The notes beneath the pieces are model-generated. The model was not told where the DNA came from and ran no database searches. It saw only the letters and a program-made list of their open reading frames with translations. Positions 45,870 to 53,845 of a stretch of 64,000 nt of DNA are shown here, one piece after another (position 1 is the stretch's first letter; the number at the start of each line of letters is the position of its first letter). Both the position numbers and the translations under genes were made by a program. Origin of the DNA: Pelagimonas sp. (GTDB lineage Bacteria; Pseudomonadota; Alphaproteobacteria; Rhodobacterales; Rhodobacteraceae); the NCBI GenBank assembly GCA_025210265.1, contig JAOASD010000005.1, positions 62,001-126,000 of the forward strand, written 5' to 3'.

Positions 45870-46412
45870 TTACCCTTTCCGATAGATCAGCATGGCAGTG
45901 GGAATGGCGGCGGCAAAGGCCCCCGCAGCAAAGATATAGCCCGACAGCGCCGTCTGCATCATGCCCGACATCATGTGGCCCGAGGTACAGCCCCCCGCCA
46001 GTCGTGCGCCGTACAGCACGATGAACCCGCCCAGAAAGGCGACCGCATAGCGTTTCATCGGCGTGTCGCCATAATTGTCCGACCAGATCTTTGGCAGGCG
46101 CCCATCGCCCACACCGCCGCGCAGAAAGGCCGATACAGCCGCGCCCACAGCCATGGCGATCACAAAGACAAAGCTGTAATTCAGCGGGTTCGAGGCGTTT
46201 TTCGCATATTTCCCGTTCGACTTGGCCATATAGGCATTGGTCGATGTATAGCCCTCTTCGGTCTGGGTGATGAAATCGGGGGTCACCGCATCGGCCACGA
46301 TCCCGTCAAGGATCACAAATTGCGTCGATACCCCGATCGGTTTGACCAGCAGCACCGCCGCGAAAAAGACGAGCCCCAGAAGCAGCCCGCCCAGTCTCCA
46401 GTCCAGAGTCAT
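45870..46412 (-). CDS. YeeE/YedE-family sulfur transport membrane protein (first of pair)
   Basis: A 180-residue membrane protein with about four helices and the conserved GARLAGGCTSGHMMSGMMQ motif (about 135-153), the cysteine-bearing loop that binds the sulfur substrate in the family. It starts at ATG 46412 with GGAGGAGT upstream. A perfect 22-base palindrome (arms GATATTC / GAATATC) lies 20 bases before the start. First gene of the pair; the exact substrate (thiosulfate, sulfide or sulfane sulfur) is unknown. Confidence 0.88.
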   Translation of the reverse strand: MTLDWRLGGLLLGLVFFAAVLLVKPIGVSTQFVILDGIVADAVTPDFITQTEEGYTSTNAYMAKSNGKYAKNASNPLNYSFVFVIAMAVGAAVSAFLRGGVGDGRLPKIWSDNYGDTPMKRYAVAFLGGFIVLYGARLAGGCTSGHMMSGMMQTALSGYIFAAGAFAAAIPTAMLIYRKG

Positions 46413-46430
46413 GGTGACTCCTCCTATTTA

Positions 46431-46452
46431 GATATTCTAAATTTCGAATATC
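46431..46452. promoter_or_regulatory. SqrR/BigR-type operator upstream of the YeeE/YedE pair
   Basis: GATATTC-N8-GAATATC, an ATTC-N8-GAAT site with extended perfect arms (ATTC at 46434, GAAT at 46446) and centre TAAATTTC. It lies directly in front of the GGAGGAGT ribosome site. The same form precedes the rhodanese gene (14317). Confidence 0.7.
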
Positions 46453-46534
46453 ATTGGAATTTTCTGGTCGGTTTGACCTGCATCAAAAAGATGCGGTTTT
46501 TGGAATGTTTCGCAAAACGCTGGAAAAGCGTTTG

Positions 46535-46593
46535 AGGGGCGCTGCCCCCGCCGCTGCGCGGCTCCCCAGGAGTATTTTCAAAGAGAAGAAGGG
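46535..46593 (+). repeat. Dispersed intergenic element, copy B
   Basis: GGGGC-GCT-GCCCC and CCGC-TGC-GCGG hairpins, then GCTCCCCAGGAGTATTTTC and AGAGAAGAAGGG. It ends 5 bases before the VWA gene's 3' end. A short AAACGCT / AGCGTTT hairpin (46515-46533) adjoins it. Confidence 0.7.
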
Positions 46594-46597
46594 AAGG

Positions 46598-47851
46598 TCA
46601 GAGCAGCGCCATCAGGCGGGCTTTTTCGCCCAGATCATCGGGGCGGGAAATCGCATGGGCGAGGTCTTCGAGGGATTGGATCGAATGGCCAGCGCGAAAG
46701 CTGTGCACATGGGGCAGCATGGCGCGGATGCCGCGCGCTTTGGGCGCGAACCCGTCCCAGCGCAGCAGCGGGTTCAGCCAGATCAGGCGGCGCGAAGACA
46801 GGTGCAGCCGCTGCATTTCCTTTTCCAGCGCGTCGGGGTCATCGCGGTCCAGCCCGTCGGTGATCAGCAGCACGACCGCCCCCTGCCCCATCACCCGGCG
46901 CGACCAGTCGCGGTTGAAGGCGTGCAGGCATTGGCCGATCCGGGTGCCGCCCTCCCAATCCTGCGCTTCGGCCCCGGCGGCCTTTAGCGCGGCATCCACA
47001 TCGCGGGTCGCCAGATGGCGGGTGATATTGGTCAAGCGGGTACCAAAGGTGAAGGCGTGGACCTTGGCCCAGCCCTGCCCTTTTTCATTAGCGACCGCGT
47101 GCAGGAAATGCAGCACCATGCGGGAATATTGGCTCATGGAGCCGGAAATATCGCAGAGCACCACAAGGTTGGGCCAGCGGGGGCGTTGGCGGGCGCGCTT
47201 GATCTCGCGCAGCTCGCCACCATAGCGCAGGGCGCTGCGGATGGTTTTGCTGCGATCCAGCCTGTGCCCCAGCGGCGCGGCTTGTAGGCGGCGCGACTGG
47301 ATCGGTTTCACCGGCAGTGTCAGCTGGGCAATCATGCGCTTGGCGCGGGCGATTTCCTCGACCGACATTTGTTCGAAATCGAGGCTGCGCAGTTTTTCCT
47401 CGGCCGACATGGTGAGGGAGGCGTCGATTTCGATCTGGGTGGTGTCTTCTTGGGCCTGTTCTTCTTCGGGGACGTCTGGCAGCTGATCGCCCAGCAGCGC
47501 CTGAGCGGCGCGTTTTTCGGCGGCGGCGGCGCTGCGGTCTTCCTGCACACCGCGGATGGCGGGCAGCATCATGGACATCATATGTTCCAGGAACCGCGGG
47601 TCACGCCAGTAAAGCCGAAAGACCTGCGCAAAGATCGTGCGATGTTCGGGCCGGTTCACAAAACAGGCATGGAGGGTCCAGTAGAAATCCATCCGATCGG
47701 TGAAGCCCGCCGCCTCGACCGCGCGCACCGCGTCAATCACCCGGCCCGGACCAACCGGCAGCCCGGCACGGCGCAGAGCGCGGGCAAAATGGATGATATT
47801 CTGAGCGAGGCGCGGGTTTTCCGGCAGGTCGATCGGCAGGTATTCAGGCAT
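46598..47851 (-). CDS. VWA-domain protein, CoxE family
   Basis: A 417-residue protein. The C-terminal part carries a von Willebrand A domain with a metal-ion site DISGSMSQYS (about residues 240-249) and the following TDGLDRDDPDA loop; the N-terminal half is helical and charged. This is the CoxE family, partner of MoxR-type ATPases that insert metal or remodel enzymes, best known for the Mo/Cu site of CO dehydrogenase. There are no cox structural genes in the window, so the client is unknown. ATG 47851 is preferred; GTG 47863 is also open. Confidence 0.85.
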   Translation of the reverse strand: MPEYLPIDLPENPRLAQNIIHFARALRRAGLPVGPGRVIDAVRAVEAAGFTDRMDFYWTLHACFVNRPEHRTIFAQVFRLYWRDPRFLEHMMSMMLPAIRGVQEDRSAAAAEKRAAQALLGDQLPDVPEEEQAQEDTTQIEIDASLTMSAEEKLRSLDFEQMSVEEIARAKRMIAQLTLPVKPIQSRRLQAAPLGHRLDRSKTIRSALRYGGELREIKRARQRPRWPNLVVLCDISGSMSQYSRMVLHFLHAVANEKGQGWAKVHAFTFGTRLTNITRHLATRDVDAALKAAGAEAQDWEGGTRIGQCLHAFNRDWSRRVMGQGAVVLLITDGLDRDDPDALEKEMQRLHLSSRRLIWLNPLLRWDGFAPKARGIRAMLPHVHSFRAGHSIQSLEDLAHAISRPDDLGEKARLMALL

Positions 47852-47877
47852 GGGGTGTTCCACTGCACATGGTTTTC

Positions 47878-47942
47878 AGGGGGCGTTGCCCTCCGGCCCT
47901 GACGGGCCTCCCCCCGAGTATTTTGACCAAGAAGAAACCCCG
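47878..47942 (+). repeat. Dispersed intergenic element, copy C
   Basis: GGGGGCG-TTG-CCCTCC and GGCCC-TGAC-GGGCC stem-loops, then CTCCCCCCGAGTATTTTGA and CCAAGAAGAAACCCC. It separates the VWA and MoxR genes. Its tail ends near the MoxR stop codon. Confidence 0.7.
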
Positions 47943-47947
47943 AGGCA

Positions 47948-48856
47948 TCACGCGGCTTCGATGGCGGTTTTGGCCTCGTCCAAGATGCGTTTGGCCTCAG
48001 ACCCTTGGATTTTGGCGATGTCATCCTGGTATTTAAGGATCGCGCCCAGCGTGTCGCTGACCACCTCGGGCGAGAGGTCGATCACATCCAGCGCCAGCAG
48101 GCATTTGGCCCAGTCGATGGTTTCCGCCACGCCGGGTTTCTTAAAGATGTCTTCGGTGCGCAGAGATTGCACAAAGGCGACGATCTGGCGGGACAGGGTT
48201 TCGGACACCTCGGGGGCGCGGGCGTGGAGGATCTCCAGCTCGCGGTCGAATTGCGGGTAATCGACCCAGTGATAGAGGCAGCGGCGCTTCAGCGCGTCAT
48301 GCACTTCGCGCGTGCGGTTGGAAGTGAGGATAACGATGGGCGGTTCGGGCGCTTTGATCGTGCCGATTTCGGGGATTGTGACCTGAAAATCCGACAGCGC
48401 TTCGAGCAGGAAGGCCTCGAACGGTTCATCGGTACGGTCCAACTCATCAATCAGCAGGATCGGGGCACCGTTTTCATCGGGACGCATGGCCTGCAGCAGC
48501 GGGCGTTCGATCAGGAAATCCTTGCTGAACAGTTCTGCGTTCAGGGCGCTGCGATCTGCGCCGCCTTGCGCTTCGGCAGTGCGGATGGCGATCATCTGCG
48601 CCGGAAAGTTCCATTCATAGACGGCGGACCCCGCATCCAGCCCCTCGTAACATTGCAGGCGGATCAGGCGGCGGCCCAGCATGGCGGACAGGGCTTTGGC
48701 GATCTCGGTCTTGCCGACACCGGCCTCGCCTTCAAGAAACAGGGGGCGGCCCAGTTTCAACGACAGAAAAGCGACGGTGGCCAGGGCCCGCCCGCAGACA
48801 TAGCCGGTTTCGTCCAAACCGTGTTGCAGCGCGTCAATCGAGCTGGGAATGTGCAT
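47948..48856 (-). CDS. MoxR-family AAA+ ATPase (CoxD-like)
   Basis: A 302-residue AAA+ ATPase: Walker A EGEAGVGKTEIAKAL (about 46-60), Walker B LLIDELDRTDEPFEAFLLEAL, and sensor 1 VILTSNRTREVHDALKRRCL. This is the MoxR/CoxD type that pairs with a VWA protein to chaperone metalloenzyme assembly. ATG 48856 has AAGGAGA upstream; the frame continues to 48907 without support. It is cotranscribed with the VWA gene, 97 bases apart with a repeat element in between. Confidence 0.9.
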   Translation of the reverse strand: MHIPSSIDALQHGLDETGYVCGRALATVAFLSLKLGRPLFLEGEAGVGKTEIAKALSAMLGRRLIRLQCYEGLDAGSAVYEWNFPAQMIAIRTAEAQGGADRSALNAELFSKDFLIERPLLQAMRPDENGAPILLIDELDRTDEPFEAFLLEALSDFQVTIPEIGTIKAPEPPIVILTSNRTREVHDALKRRCLYHWVDYPQFDRELEILHARAPEVSETLSRQIVAFVQSLRTEDIFKKPGVAETIDWAKCLLALDVIDLSPEVVSDTLGAILKYQDDIAKIQGSEAKRILDEAKTAIEAA

Positions 48857-49057
48857 ATGGCTTTCTCCTTGCTCTGGTTTGGTGCCTTGTGGTCTGGGTG
48901 CGGTCAATAGCCCCTAAGTCGCAGTTGGCGGACAATTCCTGCGGCCACGTTGACCTTGGGGCGGCGAATTGTCATGATTCGTCAACCAATATGCGGGACA
49001 GAGAACTGCCCCCAACAGGACGAGCAGAATGTCCCTGAGCAAAGCGGAGGCGTGGAT

Positions 49058-50089
49058 ATGCGCATAACCGCAGTGACCTGTGTAAAGAATGAAGGCCCGT
49101 TCCTGCTGGAATGGATTGCCTTCAATCGGTTGTTGGGTGTCACGGATTTGCTATTTTATTCCAATGATTGCAGTGATGGGACCGATCTGTTGCTGGATGC
49201 GCTGGCGGCGCGTGGCGGGGTGGTGCATCTGCCCAACCCGGCGCAGGGGCGCAATTACCAGATGGAGGCGCTGAAACATGCCTCAAAACTGGATCTGGTG
49301 CGAAACGCCGATTGGGTCTGGATCGCCGATGTGGACGAGTTTCTGAACATCCATGTGGGCGATCACAGGATCCCGGATTTGATCCAGGCCTGTGGCGACC
49401 CAAAGGCGATTTCCGTGACATTTCAGTTCTTTGCCAATCACGGGGTGGAGGCGTTTACCGACGCGCCGGTGATTGGCCAATTCCTGCACAGCCACAATCC
49501 CGATCTGTGGTGTGATCAGACCGCGATCGAGGTCAAAACCCTGATCCGGCAGGATTTTCCGCTGCGGTATTACGGTGCCCATCGTCCGTTTTTTCGCGAC
49601 AGCCTGGCCGAGGAACAGCGCCCCCTGTGGACCGATGGGTCGGGGCGCAAGGTGCCGCATAGGTTCCACATTGCGGCGAGCCAGAAGCGCATCCGCAAAT
49701 TCCCCGCCAAGGGCGCGCGCGATTTTGCCACGCTGAACCATTACGCGCTGCGCTCGCTCGACAGCTATCTGGTCAAGAATGACCGCGGCGATGTGAACCG
49801 CGAGAACCGCGCCTTTGACGACACCTATTGGCGCGAACGCAATGACAGCGCACTGCGCGACGACAGCATCCTGCGCTATCTGCCTTCGCTGAAAAATGCC
49901 CTGGCGGATCTGAAGGATGACCCGGAAATCGCCCGCCTGCACGCGCTATGTGTGGCGCGGCACGAGGCGCGGCGCGATGCGCTGCTGCAGCAACCCGCCT
50001 ATCAGGAAATGCGCGACCATCTGCGCGCCCTGCCCCCCTATCCTCCGGGCGAGTCAGAGCTGATGGCAGAGCTGGGGGTGCTGGCCTGA
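49058..50089 (+). CDS. GT92/DUF23-like glycosyltransferase 1
   Basis: A 343-residue GT-A fold glycosyltransferase of the DUF23 (Glyco_tranf_2_4/GT92-like) group. Seen: TCVKNEGPFLLEWIAFNRLLG (read as TCVKNEGPFLLEW, about 7-19), SNDCSDGTDLLLD, the metal-binding DVDEFLNIH at about 91-99, and LNHYALRSLDSYLVK near 245. No signal peptide or membrane helix, so it acts in the cytoplasm. GGAGG lies 8 bases before ATG 49058. First of five close-packed genes; the next overlaps it by one base. Donor and acceptor are unknown. Confidence 0.85.
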   Translation: MRITAVTCVKNEGPFLLEWIAFNRLLGVTDLLFYSNDCSDGTDLLLDALAARGGVVHLPNPAQGRNYQMEALKHASKLDLVRNADWVWIADVDEFLNIHVGDHRIPDLIQACGDPKAISVTFQFFANHGVEAFTDAPVIGQFLHSHNPDLWCDQTAIEVKTLIRQDFPLRYYGAHRPFFRDSLAEEQRPLWTDGSGRKVPHRFHIAASQKRIRKFPAKGARDFATLNHYALRSLDSYLVKNDRGDVNRENRAFDDTYWRERNDSALRDDSILRYLPSLKNALADLKDDPEIARLHALCVARHEARRDALLQQPAYQEMRDHLRALPPYPPGESELMAELGVLA

Positions 50090-50733
50090 TGCGCGGTGTG
50101 AAACTGGTCAATCTGGGCCTGCCGAAATCCGGCACGACGACTCTGGCCACCGCGCTGGAGGCCGCAGGCTGGCGCGCGGCGGATCACAAGGTGCGCCGGA
50201 TCTACACGCGCGAACCGGGCCTTGGCGGCACCTTCATCGCGCGGCAGATGTATCTGGGCTATTTCGCCAGCGGCGATCCGTTCCAGAACATTGATTTCTA
50301 TGATGCTTTGACCGAAATCAGCGTCTTGAAGGGCGAGGCCAGCCTGTGGCCGCAATGCGATTATGCCCTGCTGAAAGCGATGCGGCTTGCCCGGCCCAAA
50401 ATGCTGTTTGTCGCCACATGGCGGCCCGCTGCAGACATCGCAAAATCCATGCGACGCTGGAACAATCTGGGCGAAGACCGCCTGCCCGCGGGCACCATCC
50501 CCGGCCTGCCCCACGGGTTTGGCCATGAGGATCACGAATTGATCCGCTGGATCGAGGGCCATTACGCCATGCTGCGCGATGTGTTTGGCGATGATCCGCG
50601 CTATCTGGAACTGCCCATGGCCGACAAAGACGCGCGTGACCGGCTGGCCGCACATATCGGGCGCGATCTGCCCTGGTGGGGGCGGGCCAATGCGAACCCC
50701 GACCGGCTGCCCCGTGAAGAAAAGGCAAACTGA
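50089..50733 (+). CDS. Sulfotransferase-family protein
   Basis: A 214-residue protein beginning VKLVNLGLPKSGTTTLATAL: the PKSGTT loop (about 11-17) is the 5'-phosphosulfate-binding P-loop of PAPS-dependent sulfotransferases. Later WRPAADIAKSMRRWNN fits the 3'-phosphate-binding region. It could sulfate a glycan or another surface molecule. Its ATG overlaps the stop of glycosyltransferase 1 (TGATG), and its own stop overlaps the next start the same way, so three genes are translationally coupled. Confidence 0.82.
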   Translation: MRGVKLVNLGLPKSGTTTLATALEAAGWRAADHKVRRIYTREPGLGGTFIARQMYLGYFASGDPFQNIDFYDALTEISVLKGEASLWPQCDYALLKAMRLARPKMLFVATWRPAADIAKSMRRWNNLGEDRLPAGTIPGLPHGFGHEDHELIRWIEGHYAMLRDVFGDDPRYLELPMADKDARDRLAAHIGRDLPWWGRANANPDRLPREEKAN

Positions 50734-53066
50734 TGCGGATTTTGCTGCATATCGGCCCCGATGGCGCGGGCGCGGATCGGTTTCAGCGCATTCTGGCCGA
50801 CAAACGCGGCGCGCTGGCCGATCAGGGCGTTCTGTATGCGCGCAGCCCCGGCGGGCGCAATCACACGCGGCTGTTCATGTCGGTGACCGACCCCGCGCGC
50901 ATCGACAGCCTGCGCCACAATCGCGGCTATGGTCCCGCCGCTGCACAGGCCCGCCTGTTTGAGGATACGCGCAGCGCGCTGGCCCGCGAGATCGACAAGG
51001 AAAAGCCCGAGCTGCTGGTGCTTTCGGCGCATCAGCTGGGCACTTCGCTGGTAGCCAAAGGCGAATATCAGCGGCTGCACGCGTTGCTGTCAGAATTTTC
51101 CAGAGACATCAGCATCCTGGCTCATCTGGACGACCCGGCCCGTATGTTGGCGCGGCGCTACGGGACGCAGGTTTTGGAGGGGCGGATGCGGCCGCTTTCG
51201 CTGGAACTGGGGCTGCTGGACAAGGGCAATTTCCGCGCCGCTGCGCTGGGATCCTGGCCCCGTGGGCTGCCGGATCGCGGGCTGTTCCCCGAAACACAGG
51301 GTGCCTGTTTCTGGCTGGACTTCAAACAGATGCAGGCCGCTTGGGACGGCATTTTTGGCACTGGCACCATGCGGTTTCACGATCTCGACCTTGCCGGTCT
51401 TTATTCCCAGAACGGCGCGGAACTGGTGCGTATGGCGCTGGGGCTGGACGGCCAGATCGGCAAATCAGACGCCGAGGATCTACCGCAGCAGCCCTCTGCC
51501 CTGTGGATGAGCCGCGCGCGGCGCATGAATGACGTGCTTTTGCGCTATCTGGGGCGGCGCGAGGCGGTGCTGCCGCGCCCGCTTTGGCGGCGTCTGCTGG
51601 GCGAAATCCGCCTGACTGGCGATCCTGTTGCGCCAGGCAGCCTGCACCGCCTGTCACAGCATTTCCAAAACGATATCAACGACCTGATCGCAGAACACCC
51701 CGGCCTGACGCGGGAGGCAATGGCCCCCGACACGCCGCTGGAAGACTGGCAGGAACCGGCCCCCCAAGGCGGGTTTCGTGCCACCCAGTACCTGCTGGCC
51801 AATGAATGGCGCATCAAACAGGCCACGCGCGAGGCGAAAAAAGCCGCCGAGGCCGCGCCCGAGGGCGATCTGGACGCCGCGCTTAGCCCGCAGGCGCAGG
51901 ATCTGCTGCCGCCTCTGGCCAAGCAGAATTTCCAACGCCTGCAAGGGTCGATCTTTGCGCCGCATAACCGGCTGGGCCGGGTGAATGAATCAGAACTGGC
52001 CGCCGCCTACCCCGCCGCCCCGCCGCGCATTCTGCCCAAGGGCCGCTCTGGCCGCGTCATCGTCGCCTGCATGAAGAACGAGGCGCCCTATATTCTGGAA
52101 TGGGTCGCCTATCACCGCGCCATCGGGGTGGATCATTTCCTGATCTACACCAATGGCTGCGAAGACGGCACAACGGAAATTCTGGATCGTTTGCAGGCGC
52201 TTGGCGTGCTGCAACACCGCGACAACAACAATTGGTCCGGCAATTCCCCCCAGCAGCACGCCCTCAACAACGCCCTGCGCGAAGAGGTGGTGATCAATGC
52301 CGATTGGTTGATCCATATCGACGTGGATGAGTTCATGAATATCCGCTGCGGCAATGGCACGCTGGACGATTTCTTTGCCGCCGCGCCCGATGCCACCAAT
52401 GTCGCCATGACCTGGCGACTGTTTGGTCACAATGGGATTGCCCGGCTGGACGACCAGCTGGTGATCGACCAGTTCGACGCTTGCGCGCCAAAATACTGTC
52501 CCAAACCTCACACGGTCTGGGGGTTCAAAACCATGTTCCGCAATATTGGTGCCTATGGAAAAATGTCCTGCCACCGGCCCAACAAGCTGGTCGACGGCTT
52601 TGAGGATCGCGTCAGATGGGTCAATGGATCGGGGCAGGACATGACCGGCGAGGCGATCAAGAATGGCTGGCGAAACTCAAAGAAAACAATTGGCTACGAC
52701 CTGATCCAGCTGAACCACTACGCGCTGCGCAGCGCCGAAAGCTTCCTGATCAAACGCCAGCGTGGCCGCGCTCTGCATGTGGATCGCAATATCGGGCTGA
52801 ACTATTGGGTGCGCATGGATTGGTGCGATCACCGCGACATTACGATCAAACGCAATGTCCCCCGCGTCAATGCCGAGCTGGCCCAGCTGAAATCCGATCC
52901 CGAGCTGGCGAAATGGCATCAAAAAGGGCTGGACTGGCACCGCGCCAAGGCCGATGAACTGCACGCCAACCCAGAATTCGAAGAGCTGTATCAGCGCGCG
53001 CTGACCATGAAACTGACAGAGACAGAGCGGGTCGCCTATGCGTTGGCCCTGGATATGGAGAGTTGA
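50733..53066 (+). CDS. Two-domain glycosyltransferase with decayed sulfotransferase-like N-terminus
   Basis: A 777-residue protein. Residues about 1-330 begin MRILLHIGPDGAGADRFQ and continue LADQGVLYARSPGG...HTRL, the scheme of a sulfotransferase-like domain (HIGxxKTGTTxLQ...GVLYP) in which the phosphate loop KTGT has become GAGA, so it probably cannot bind PAPS. Residues about 330-435 form a linker. Residues 441-777 are a GT92/DUF23-like transferase paralogous to the neighbours (CMKNEAPYILEWVAYHRA; NGCEDGTTEILDRL; DVDEFMNIR at 530; LNHYALRSAESFLIK). The fusion is consistent with modification and transfer on one glycan; function inferred. Confidence 0.8.
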   Translation: MRILLHIGPDGAGADRFQRILADKRGALADQGVLYARSPGGRNHTRLFMSVTDPARIDSLRHNRGYGPAAAQARLFEDTRSALAREIDKEKPELLVLSAHQLGTSLVAKGEYQRLHALLSEFSRDISILAHLDDPARMLARRYGTQVLEGRMRPLSLELGLLDKGNFRAAALGSWPRGLPDRGLFPETQGACFWLDFKQMQAAWDGIFGTGTMRFHDLDLAGLYSQNGAELVRMALGLDGQIGKSDAEDLPQQPSALWMSRARRMNDVLLRYLGRREAVLPRPLWRRLLGEIRLTGDPVAPGSLHRLSQHFQNDINDLIAEHPGLTREAMAPDTPLEDWQEPAPQGGFRATQYLLANEWRIKQATREAKKAAEAAPEGDLDAALSPQAQDLLPPLAKQNFQRLQGSIFAPHNRLGRVNESELAAAYPAAPPRILPKGRSGRVIVACMKNEAPYILEWVAYHRAIGVDHFLIYTNGCEDGTTEILDRLQALGVLQHRDNNNWSGNSPQQHALNNALREEVVINADWLIHIDVDEFMNIRCGNGTLDDFFAAAPDATNVAMTWRLFGHNGIARLDDQLVIDQFDACAPKYCPKPHTVWGFKTMFRNIGAYGKMSCHRPNKLVDGFEDRVRWVNGSGQDMTGEAIKNGWRNSKKTIGYDLIQLNHYALRSAESFLIKRQRGRALHVDRNIGLNYWVRMDWCDHRDITIKRNVPRVNAELAQLKSDPELAKWHQKGLDWHRAKADELHANPEFEELYQRALTMKLTETERVAYALALDMES

Positions 53067-53068
53067 AC

Positions 53069-53842
53069 ATGCCGGATCAGACAGCGCCAAACCCCCAATC
53101 CGAAGACGCCGCGCGGGATCTGGCCCGCCGCATTCAGGCCGCGCAGACGCCCGATGCAAAACAACCCCGCCCGTTCATTCGCTCGCGCGGGTTGAAAATC
53201 CCCAAACATCCGCAGCTGACCACCGGCCGGATCCGCGGCGATCTGCGCAATGGCACTTATGAGCGCAAGGAATGCGATGCCGTCATGCGCGTGGTGCGCG
53301 AAGGGGATCGGGTGCTCGAACTTGGCGGCGGCATTGGCTATATGTCCACGCTGCTCTCGGTCAAGAAAAAGGTCGCCAAGGTTGTGACCTATGAGGCAAA
53401 TCCCAGCCTGATCCCCTTTATCACCAAGGTGCATTGCGCCAATGGCGTGGCGAATGTGGATCTGCGCAACGCGCTGCTGACCCCTGCGGGCGGCGCCCCG
53501 GTGCCGTTTCACATCCGCGAAAACTTCCTTGCCTCTTCAATGGATTACGACGCCGAACCCGATACGGTTGTCGACACAGTGTCGATTGATCAGCACGCGA
53601 TTGCCCCGGTGATCGACGATCTGACCCCCGATATTCTGGTCTGCGACATCGAGGGGGCCGAGTCCGATCTGCTGCCCGCCGGCGACTGGTCGGGCCTGCG
53701 CGCCGCCATCATCGAGCTGCACCCGCAATGGATCGGCCCCAGCGGCGTGCGCGCGGTGTTTGACGCCATGCATCGCGGCGGGCTGACCTATTTCCCAAAG
53801 GCGTCTGAGGGCAAGGTCGTCACCTTTCGCCGTGCCTGGTAA
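53069..53842 (+). CDS. FkbM-family methyltransferase
   Basis: A 257-residue SAM-dependent methyltransferase of FkbM type: GDRVLELGGGIGYMSTLLS is the SAM-binding glycine motif (about 83-101), followed by VTYEANPSLIPF and the acidic VCDIEGAESDLLP. FkbM enzymes O-methylate sugars or polyketides and are frequent in polysaccharide clusters. GGAGA precedes ATG 53069, 2 bases after the upstream stop. It lacks an obvious membrane segment. Likely methylates the same glycan as the neighbouring transferases build. Confidence 0.87.
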   Translation: MPDQTAPNPQSEDAARDLARRIQAAQTPDAKQPRPFIRSRGLKIPKHPQLTTGRIRGDLRNGTYERKECDAVMRVVREGDRVLELGGGIGYMSTLLSVKKKVAKVVTYEANPSLIPFITKVHCANGVANVDLRNALLTPAGGAPVPFHIRENFLASSMDYDAEPDTVVDTVSIDQHAIAPVIDDLTPDILVCDIEGAESDLLPAGDWSGLRAAIIELHPQWIGPSGVRAVFDAMHRGGLTYFPKASEGKVVTFRRAW

Positions 53843-53845
53843 ACC

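Noticed and set aside
46598..48856. CO dehydrogenase gene cluster
   Set aside because: Only the MoxR and VWA genes are present; coxM, coxS and coxL are absent from the window.
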